Made by a program: the position numbers and the translations under genes
NCBI RefSeq assembly: GCF_000274605.1
Contig: NZ_AKNV01000001.1
Coordinates: 62,001-126,000, forward strand
Reading direction: 5' to 3'
Length of the DNA stretch: 64,000 bases
Source: Helicobacter pylori NQ4053
GTDB taxonomy: Bacteria > Campylobacterota > Campylobacteria > Campylobacterales > Helicobacteraceae
In this document: in pieces, positions 57,111 to 64,000 of the stretch
Numbering within the stretch: position 1 is the stretch's first letter
Layout: each line of letters starts with the position of its first letter
Notes under the pieces: model-generated
What the model saw: the letters and a program-made list of their open reading frames with translations, nothing else
Database searches by the model: none
What the model was told of the DNA's origin: nothing

Positions 57111-58601
57111 TTAATGCCTCAAGCTCTCAATTTCTTTAAGCATGGTTTCAAAAGCCTCTTTAGTGCCTGCTCGCACGCTAGAAAACAAACTAAACACCAC
57201 AATGGCTATGCTCGCCACAATAAAGCCCGGAACGATTTCATAAATATCCAAAAAGCTTTTGCCAAATTTATCGTATAAAATCACCGTGCTGGCCCCAGAG
57301 AGCATGCCAGCAATCGCGCCAACGCGCGTCATTCTTGACCAAAAAAGTGAAAACAAAATCACAGAGCCAAAGCTCGCGCCAAAGCCAGCCCATGCGTAAC
57401 TTACGATGCTGAGAATGCTGGCGTTTCTATCCGTTGAAATGAAAAAAGCGATGCAAGCCACCCCTAAAACCGAAAGCCTAGAAATAACCATCACTAGTTT
57501 TTGCGGGGCGTCTTTATTGAAAATCGTCGCATAGAAGTCTTCAGCAATGGTAGAAGAGCTTACAAGCAGTTGCGAACTGGCCGTGCTCATCACCGCCGCT
57601 AAAATCGCACTCAATAAAATGCCTGTGATCCAAGGGTTAAAGAGCAATTGACTCATCACAATGAAAATCTTTTCAGGGTCTTCTAAACTCAAATCAAATT
57701 TATGCGCATACGCAACGCCTAAAAGCCCCATAACGCATGCCCCAATCAAAGAAATAACCATCCAAGAAATCCCAATAGTGGTCGCTTTAGGGACATCTTT
57801 AATGGAGCGGATAGACATGAAACGCACTAAAATATGAGGTTGCCCAAAATAGCCTAACCCCCAAGCAAGGCTTGAAATAATGGCGACTATGCTAGAGCCT
57901 TGCAAGAAAGAAAGGTTTTCAGGCTTGATTTCTCTAATGATCTTAATCCCCTCTCCAATCCCTCCAAGATGGATTATCATAACGATCGGCACCACGATTA
58001 AAGCGCTCATCATCAAAAGCCCTTGAATCAAATCCGTCCAGCACACCGCCTTATACCCCCCTAAAAAGGTGTAAGAAACAATAATCAGCGTGCCAATGCT
58101 TAAAGCGTAAGTGTATTGAATGCCAAAGGTCGCTTCAAAGAGTTTAGCCCCACTCACCAGCCCTGAAGAAATGTAAAAAATAAAAAAGATCAAAATCACA
58201 AAAGCTGAAATCAAGCGCAAGATGTGTTTATCATCGCTAAAGCGCGTTTCAAAATAATCTGAAATGGTGATAGAATTAGCGATCACGCTCGTATAAATGC
58301 GTAAGCGTTTAGCCACAAAAACCCAGTTAATGAGCGCGCCCAAACTCAACCCTATGGCGATGTGTGAATTGATTAAACCCCCCACATATAAAGCTCCAGG
58401 CAATCCCATTAAAAGCCACCCGCTCATGTCGCTCGCCCCCGCGCTCAAAGCGCTAATGATAGGACCCATGGAACGATCGCCCAAGAAATAATCTTCAGTC
58501 GTTTCATTCTGTTTGTAAAAATAAAAACCAATATAGAGCATTAACAGCGAATAAACGACAAACATCGTAATAATAGGGGTGCTTAAAACAACATGTCCCA
58601 T
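57111..58601 (-). CDS. putP: PutP, sodium/proline symporter
   Basis: 496 residues. Imports proline with Na+. Thirteen or so hydrophobic segments; SSS-family signatures [20 protein letters not shown] (Na+/substrate site) and [17 protein letters not shown] are present. Next to putA, so import and oxidation are encoded together. The 26-bp gap suggests cotranscription with putA upstream. Confidence 0.95.
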   Translation of the reverse strand: MGHVVLSTPIITMFVVYSLLMLYIGFYFYKQNETTEDYFLGDRSMGPIISALSAGASDMSGWLLMGLPGALYVGGLINSHIAIGLSLGALINWVFVAKRLRIYTSVIANSITISDYFETRFSDDKHILRLISAFVILIFFIFYISSGLVSGAKLFEATFGIQYTYALSIGTLIIVSYTFLGGYKAVCWTDLIQGLLMMSALIVVPIVMIIHLGGIGEGIKIIREIKPENLSFLQGSSIVAIISSLAWGLGYFGQPHILVRFMSIRSIKDVPKATTIGISWMVISLIGACVMGLLGVAYAHKFDLSLEDPEKIFIVMSQLLFNPWITGILLSAILAAVMSTASSQLLVSSSTIAEDFYATIFNKDAPQKLVMVISRLSVLGVACIAFFISTDRNASILSIVSYAWAGFGASFGSVILFSLFWSRMTRVGAIAGMLSGASTVILYDKFGKSFLDIYEIVPGFIVASIAIVVFSLFSSVRAGTKEAFETMLKEIESLRH

Positions 58602-58627
58602 TTTGATCTCCTTATCTAATACAATAT

Positions 58628-61600
58628 TTATTTTTCAGCACAACATGATTTGTGGCAAGTTGGTTGCCTTAAAACCCTTGAGCCTAAATTCCCGTAACGA
58701 TGATAAGAGATGCTAACCGATCGCTCTAAGTGGTAATACAGCAATTCAAAACGCCCGTTTAAGCATGGTTTAGCCGTGGCTAAAACAATCCCTAATCTGC
58801 TCGCTTGTTCATGCAATAAATCCAAATCGCTTTTTAAATAACGGACACGATTGAAAGCGTTCAATTTCTCGCTAAATTTTTGCAAGCTTTCATAAACAAT
58901 GGGGGTGTTTGCTCGGAGCGCTTTTAAGCATTCTAAGAAAAATGGTAAATCTTTGTTCGCTCGTTCGTTTTCTATGCTGAGCGTTAAAGGGATTTGAGAG
59001 ATTAAACACGCTAAAGCCACGCCCAACATGTCGCTTAAGGTGTCCTTTTCGGTGATGCGATAGCCCACGCTTTTAACCTTAGTGTAGGAAAAGAGGTTGT
59101 CTTCGCCTCTGATTTTGACATAGTCTTTAGCTTGGCTGAATTCATGTTTATAATGATAAGCGTAGCTCTTTGCCATAAAAATCGCGCGCTTCAACTCATG
59201 CGTGTGTTCGTCATAGCCTTTTTGAATCAAGCCCTCTAAAGTTTCGCTTAAGGGGTTTTTTAGGGCGTGTTCGTCTTCTTCGTCTTGGTGGATATTCACA
59301 AATTGCGTGATGTAGTTGAAAATACCTACCTTCCTCCCAAACCCCACAGCGGATTTTTTAATCCCCCCAAAAGGCTGGCGCAAAACGATCGCCCCTGTGG
59401 TGGGCTTGTTGATATAGATATTACCGGCTTCAATGCGTTTTAAATAGTATTCCCACTCCCTTTCGTCTAAAGACTCTAACGCGCTAGTCAGCCCGTAACC
59501 GGTAGAATTGACTATCTCTATCGCTTCGTCTAAATCTTGCGCTTCCATCACGGATAAAATGGGCGTAAAAAGCTCAGTTTGGTGCGTGAAATCGCCTTTT
59601 TTAGTGCCGTATTTGATGCTTGGCTTCATTAAGTAGGGGTTATCACCAACAAAGCTTGCCGGGATTTCGTAATTTTCATAGCTTTTCAATTCATCTATGG
59701 CTTTAATGACTTTTTCATTAGGCTTGTCCGCTAGAGCGCCGATTTTGTTTTTGAAATCAAAAGGATCGCCCACGCTAAGGCTTAGAGTCGCATCTATCAA
59801 AGTCTTTTTGAAATTCTCATCTTCATAGACTTCTTTTTCCAACACTAAAAGCGAAGTGGCGGAGCATTTTTGCCCTGAATTGCTAAAAGCTGAATGGATG
59901 ACATTCTTAATCGCTTGATCTCTGTCTGCCATTTTGCTCACAATGGTGGCGTTTTTACCGCCCGTTTCAGCGCTCAAGGCTAAAGTGGGGTTAGCTTCTA
60001 GCATTTTATAAGCGGTGTCTTCGCCCCCGGTTAAAATGGCAAACTGGATGCTTTCATCTTTTAAAAGGTGTTCGCTAATATCGCTCCCTTTAGAGGGCAA
60101 GTAAATGAGTGCATCTCTAGGTACGCCCGCATCCCAAAAGCACTCACAAAGCTTATAACCCGTTACGCTAGACAAGCTTGAGGGCTTGTAAATCACCCGA
60201 TTGCCAGCGGCTAGGGGGGCAGCGATAGTGCCTACAGAAATACCCACAGGGAAATTCCATGGAGCGATGACCACGCCCACGCCTTTAGGGGTGAATTTCG
60301 TTTTTTGGTTTTGCTCTTGTAACACCCTTAAGCTGTAAGGGTAAAACTCTAAAAAATCAATGGCTTCGCTCACTTCAGCGTCCGTTTCAGCGAAAGTCTT
60401 ACCCACTTCTAAAGCCGAAATCCCTACTAAATCGCCTCTCCTTTCTCTAAAAATCTGGGCGGTTTGACTCAATAAAGCATGGATTTCTGTGAAGCTTTTT
60501 TGACTGAAATGACTCTTATCGCTTTTAGCCACTTCTAGGGCTTTTAAAATCGCTTCTTTATCCGCTAAATGCACGCTGGCGATTTTTTTATGATGGATTC
60601 TATCAAAGACTTCTAAAGGGGTTAAATTAGGATCTTCAAACCTCCCATCTATTTCTGGGTAAAGCTCTAAAATAGGAGCGTTATGTATTTTCTCGCGCAC
60701 TTTTTTAGCCCATTCTCGGTTGGCTTTTAAAATAAAATCGGTATCGCTTTCGTTTTTAAAGGAGTGGTTTGGGTAGGTGGTGTGGCCGGTTTGTTTGGCG
60801 TTTCTGTCTTGGGTCCTGTGGGTGGCGTTGTCTAAAGTGGCGATTCCTTTAAGGCTGTTTAAAAAGCGTTGCTCTTGGTCTTTCCATTCGCTCGTGCCTA
60901 CTTTGAGATTGAAGAAAGCTTTCATGAAATTATCGCTTGAGGTGTTTTCATCTAGCCTCCTCACCAAGTAAGCGATCGCATTGTTAAAATGCGCTTCATC
61001 GCACACCGGCGCATAAAGAATGAGCTTGTGCATCTCTTTTAGTTCCTGGCTCGCTTGCAAGCTCATGCCCTCTAGCATTTCAAAGCTAAAATGCTCCAAC
61101 ACAACAGGGTCATTAAGGGCATGGATGCGCGTATAGACATAAGCGATTTCAAAAATATTATGGCTCGCTGCACCGATATGAATGTATTTATAATTATCGC
61201 CCTCTAAAACAAAATCCAACATTTTATTGTAATTAGAATCGGTGTCTTGCTTGTTGGAAAATGTGGGTAACGCCCAGTCTTTCACGGAAGCGATAGTCTC
61301 TTCGCTCTCCATGTTCGCTCCCTTAACAAAGCGGATTTTAATGGGCTTTAACCCTTTTAAAACCCTTTCTTTAGAAAAAGCGTGCAGTTTTTTCAAATAT
61401 TCATAAGAATCAGGGATATAGGCTTGCAGCACAATACCAGCGTTCAAATCAAATTTAGCGATGGATTCCATAAAAGACTCCACCGTGAGCTCCAAATCCC
61501 TAAATTCCTCCATATCCAAATTAATAAATTTAGGCATGCCTTGCTTTTTTTCTTCTTCTAAAGCTAGGGCATAAAGAGCGTCTAGGCGTTTGACAATCTC

Positions 61601-62185
61601 TTTTTTAGAGTATTCAAAATCAAGGATATTGATTTGAGAAAAAATCGTTGTGATTTTAATGGAAATGTATTGGATGTAGTTGGATTTTAGGGCTTGAGAG
61701 TATTTTTCAAAACGCGCATTAGCTTCTTCTTCGCCTAAAACCTCTTCGCCAATAAAATTCACATTCAAAATGATTTTTTCATTTTTTCTTTTTAAAATCC
61801 GCTCTTTTAATTGGCTTTCTTCTTGATCCAAGACCATCGCTTTCGTGTCGCTTCTGATTTTATTGACAAAGAAAGGCACGCTCATATCAGGGAGCATTTT
61901 CCCAAAGCTTAAAAACCCCATTAAAAGCCATTTTTCAAACGAAGAAAAAATCTCACGGCTTTTGTATTTGTCTAAAACATGCTCAATCATTTCAAAGCGG
62001 GCTTTATTGTCCAAGCACCTAAAACTCCGATCCATAAGCTCTATGAGCATGACCTTGTTTTCAGGGTTGTTTAAAAGCTTTTGCATTTTAAAATGGAACG
62101 CTTTTTCTTGATCGCTCAAATGGTTACTGATACTATCTTGCAGTTTTTTAGCTAATTCTAGTGAATCGTCAATGATTTTTTGCAT
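58628..62185 (-). CDS. putA: PutA, bifunctional proline dehydrogenase / delta-1-pyrroline-5-carboxylate dehydrogenase
   Basis: 1185 residues. Oxidises proline to glutamate, feeding respiration. The N-terminal FAD-dependent domain (about 100-450) is followed by an aldehyde dehydrogenase domain (about 530-1000) with [20 protein letters not shown] and the catalytic Cys in [10 protein letters not shown] (about 773). There is no N-terminal ribbon-helix-helix DNA-binding domain. The C-terminus ends with a Cys-containing [10 protein letters not shown]. The start ATG follows AAAAGG. Confidence 0.95.
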   Translation of the reverse strand: MQKIIDDSLELAKKLQDSISNHLSDQEKAFHFKMQKLLNNPENKVMLIELMDRSFRCLDNKARFEMIEHVLDKYKSREIFSSFEKWLLMGFLSFGKMLPDMSVPFFVNKIRSDTKAMVLDQEESQLKERILKRKNEKIILNVNFIGEEVLGEEEANARFEKYSQALKSNYIQYISIKITTIFSQINILDFEYSKKEIVKRLDALYALALEEEKKQGMPKFINLDMEEFRDLELTVESFMESIAKFDLNAGIVLQAYIPDSYEYLKKLHAFSKERVLKGLKPIKIRFVKGANMESEETIASVKDWALPTFSNKQDTDSNYNKMLDFVLEGDNYKYIHIGAASHNIFEIAYVYTRIHALNDPVVLEHFSFEMLEGMSLQASQELKEMHKLILYAPVCDEAHFNNAIAYLVRRLDENTSSDNFMKAFFNLKVGTSEWKDQEQRFLNSLKGIATLDNATHRTQDRNAKQTGHTTYPNHSFKNESDTDFILKANREWAKKVREKIHNAPILELYPEIDGRFEDPNLTPLEVFDRIHHKKIASVHLADKEAILKALEVAKSDKSHFSQKSFTEIHALLSQTAQIFRERRGDLVGISALEVGKTFAETDAEVSEAIDFLEFYPYSLRVLQEQNQKTKFTPKGVGVVIAPWNFPVGISVGTIAAPLAAGNRVIYKPSSLSSVTGYKLCECFWDAGVPRDALIYLPSKGSDISEHLLKDESIQFAILTGGEDTAYKMLEANPTLALSAETGGKNATIVSKMADRDQAIKNVIHSAFSNSGQKCSATSLLVLEKEVYEDENFKKTLIDATLSLSVGDPFDFKNKIGALADKPNEKVIKAIDELKSYENYEIPASFVGDNPYLMKPSIKYGTKKGDFTHQTELFTPILSVMEAQDLDEAIEIVNSTGYGLTSALESLDEREWEYYLKRIEAGNIYINKPTTGAIVLRQPFGGIKKSAVGFGRKVGIFNYITQFVNIHQDEEDEHALKNPLSETLEGLIQKGYDEHTHELKRAIFMAKSYAYHYKHEFSQAKDYVKIRGEDNLFSYTKVKSVGYRITEKDTLSDMLGVALACLISQIPLTLSIENERANKDLPFFLECLKALRANTPIVYESLQKFSEKLNAFNRVRYLKSDLDLLHEQASRLGIVLATAKPCLNGRFELLYYHLERSVSISYHRYGNLGSRVLRQPTCHKSCCAEK

Positions 62186-62512
62186 GAGCTTACCTTTTAT
62201 TTAAGAATTTGGCTTGATTGTAGCATGTTTTAAGCGGGTGGCTTTAAGTCTCATTTATTGGTAATGTTTTTTAAGTTTTAAATTTTGTTCTAGCGGTAAT
62301 TAATTCTCATTCCAACCTGTTTGAGTTTATCACGCATTTTTACACAATGATAAGAATTTGAGTGATAATTTGTATTGTTTTTAGCTTCATTTACTTTTCG
62401 TTTAAAAATAAATTATACCATTCGCATCGTGTAATTTAAAGTTTAGCTTATTCAATTAAACGATTTTAAATTAAACGGATTTATAACAAATTTTACAAAC
62501 AAAGGATATAAA
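62186..62512. other. Promoter-bearing intergenic region between putA and the lipoprotein gene
   Basis: On the minus strand a -10 of TACAAT (62217-62222, as part of ATGCTACAAT) lies about 30 bp before putA. The remaining DNA to 62512 is very AT-rich. Repeated TGATAA segments near 62348-62370 recall Fur-type sites, but no clear operator can be asserted. Confidence 0.5.
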
Positions 62513-62722
62513 ATGAAAACAATTAAAAATGGTATTATGATTGGCACACTCGGTGCGTTGTTATTGAGCGGTTGTTCTAGCTTTGATACTCAGCGTTTCG
62601 CTTGTCTTCCTAAAGACCATTCTTCAAAAGACGCTTCTACAAAAAAAGAAGTGCAATACACGCCTAAGGGCTTTTTTGACCCTTATTCTTCTAATTTAAA
62701 CCACTGGGATTCTACATTCTAG
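62513..62722 (+). CDS. Small lipoprotein of unknown function
   Basis: 69 residues. Signal peptide MKTIKNGIMIGTLGALLLSG ends in the lipobox LLSGC, so the mature form of about 46 residues is lipid-anchored; the rest is polar (SKDASTKKEVQYTPKGFFDP). The start follows AAAGGATATAAA. Function is unknown; locus matches HP0057. Confidence 0.72.
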   Translation: MKTIKNGIMIGTLGALLLSGCSSFDTQRFACLPKDHSSKDASTKKEVQYTPKGFFDPYSSNLNHWDSTF

Positions 62723-62833
62723 GGGTTTATAAAGAGGGGGCTAAAGGGGGGGATAATAAAGCTCATTTTAAGTTTTCTCAAATTACAATAAAAACCTTTT
62801 TAACATTGATATAAGATAAAAGGAGATATTTTT

Positions 62834-63795
62834 ATGAGTGGTGCTCATATTGTAGAAAACACGAATACAGAAAATACGAATATTTCAAGAACGACTGCTT
62901 CCACCCCCCCAATAATGAAGAGCCTTTAAAATCTGTTGAAGATCTTGCAGATCGCTTTAAAAAACTAGAAGGCAAATTAGAAGACCTTGAACCCCTTATA
63001 AAGATCTCTCGTTTCATAGGCTTCTTTTTTAGAAAATCCTCTAACGACACCCAAGAAAACTCAAAAGACGCTCAAGGAAGAGAGGAAGCGCTTAAAAAAG
63101 TCCAAGAAGAAAACACCAAACTAAAAGAAGCAAACACCGAACTAAATAGAGAAAGAAATGATCTAGCTAGAGAAAAAGATAAGCTAGCTAGTCAAAATAC
63201 CGAGCTGACTGAAAAAAATAAAGCTCTATCTACAGAAAGAGAAAATCTAAACAATCAGCTTAATGCATCACAAAAGCAAGTGAAAGAGTTAGAACAATCT
63301 CAGCAAGTTTTAGAAAATGAAAAAGCCGAGCTAACTAACAAGATCACCGAGTTATCAAAAGAAAAAGACAAGTTAGAGCGAAAACACGCTCCATACAAAA
63401 AGTTAGAAAAACTCTATGAAGTCTTTTTGGAAGTCAAAGGGTGCTTGAATTTTAATTTTGTAGCAACAACTCATAGCGCAATGGATTTGATCGCATACGT
63501 TCTTAGCGATAGTAAATACTATTTAGAAAGCCTTTATGACAAAGCGAGCCAAGAATTAAGCGATAAGAAGAGCGATAAAGGCGAAAAATTAGCTGAATTG
63601 TTTGATTTGCTTTTTGAATATGTTAAGGATAAGAAATTTGAGCGTTTGAAAGAGCCAAGCGCTTATGACTCTACATGCAAAAGCCTATACCCAGAGCAAA
63701 ACACTTCTCAAAAGATGCAAAGAGTGGTCTTAATCGGTTATACATACGACAAAAAAACACCACCATATTATACTATCGTGGATATTGGATCATAA
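62834..63795 (+). pseudogene. Coiled-coil protein gene, out of frame at a poly-C tract (probably phase-variable)
   Basis: ATG at 62834 follows AGGAG. A C7 tract at 62904-62910 puts the start out of frame with a long downstream frame; translation would stop at TAA soon after. One more C (C8) joins the start to about 295 further codons. These encode a long Glu/Lys/Asn-rich coiled coil, then a conserved-looking C-terminal domain (YEVFLEVKGCLNFNFVATTH to the end). Locus matches HP0058. A GTG at 63280 could start only the C-terminal part and lacks support. Confidence 0.75.
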
Positions 63796-63796
63796 A

Positions 63797-64000
63797 GTGG
63801 GAACATTCATTGAAAAATACTTTGGCTTCTATCAAGTGAGGGAAGAATTAGAAGCTCGCATCAGTGGGTTAAAAGACGCCAACAATCAATTAAGGCAAAA
63901 AACGACAATCTATTCACAACAAAAGAAAAGCTAACTAAAGCAAACACTGATCTAGGAAACAAAAACGACAAATTATCTAAAGAAAACAAAAACTTAGCTG
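63797..64000 (+). pseudogene. Start of a second coiled-coil gene, frameshifted and cut by window edge
   Basis: A frame from GTG at 63797 (peptide VGTFIEKYFGFYQVREELEA) runs just after the previous stop. After LRQK an A6 tract (63897-63902) appears one base short: adding an A restores KNDNLFTTKEKLTKANTDLG, a heptad-like repeat continuing to the window end. It is a relative of the gene upstream, so both may belong to one repeated coiled-coil family. Confidence 0.5.

Noticed and set aside
62340..62370. Fur box upstream of the small lipoprotein gene
   Set aside because: The TGATAA repeats fit only loosely and AT-rich DNA makes chance matches likely.

Overview
The window is a Helicobacter pylori chromosome segment. 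The AT-rich, homopolymer-rich DNA, the nickel-binding His/Cys-rich GroES tail, Hop outer-membrane proteins, the ComB DNA-uptake system, the LpxE/EptA lipid A pair and a gene order matching H. pylori loci HP1584 to about HP0059 all point there. HP-style names given below are recalled from gene order and protein families; no database search was run.

Layout. 1-1787: 3' end of tsaD and flagellar rod gene flgG. 1871-4133: two YaaW/UPF0174-type paralogues (one decayed) around a tiny Asn/Gln-rich gene. 4437-8453: icfA-kdsA-ribH-nusB on the minus strand, divergent from pyrF-panC. 8467-9055: a five-gene tRNA operon with a near-consensus promoter. 9408-11714: hopZ, switched OFF by its CT repeat. 11951-14067: groES-groEL with a CIRCE-like operator. 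14260-24891: dnaG, a PP-loop enzyme, comB2-comB3-comB4, a lipoprotein, cheV and nspC. 24925-27082: lpxE and eptA. 27210-27379: an AapA/IsoA-type type I toxin-antitoxin locus. 27667-30376: hopD-like porin gene with a repeat-rich upstream region. 30519-34504: gltA, icd, a DUF1523-like membrane protein and bioD. 34508-36316: an unrecognised 602-residue gene. 36427-45072: usp-clpS-clpA-panD-ybaB-PDZ protein running into comB6-comB7-comB8-comB9-comB10. 45142-48640: GDP-fucose genes manC-gmd-fcl. 48963-53205: hypE-hypF-aguA. 53264-57071: a DNA-methylation locus in which a two-gene restriction-modification unit sits inside a broken C5-cytosine methyltransferase gene, bracketed by roughly 100-bp direct repeats. 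57111-62185: putP-putA. 62513-64000: a small lipoprotein gene and two coiled-coil protein genes that are out of frame.

How the genes work together. ComB2-4 and ComB6-10 form one type IV-like DNA-uptake machine encoded at two sites about 20 kb apart. ManC, Gmd and Fcl turn mannose-1-phosphate into GDP-L-fucose for Lewis-antigen LPS, and LpxE and EptA remodel lipid A. HypE and HypF make the cyanide ligand of [NiFe]-hydrogenase. PutP imports proline and PutA oxidises it to glutamate.

The accessory signals are the AapA/IsoA locus, the R-M insertion with long target duplication, several simple-repeat switches (hopZ, the poly-C coiled-coil gene), a structured intergenic element near 21 kb and the orphan 602-residue gene.
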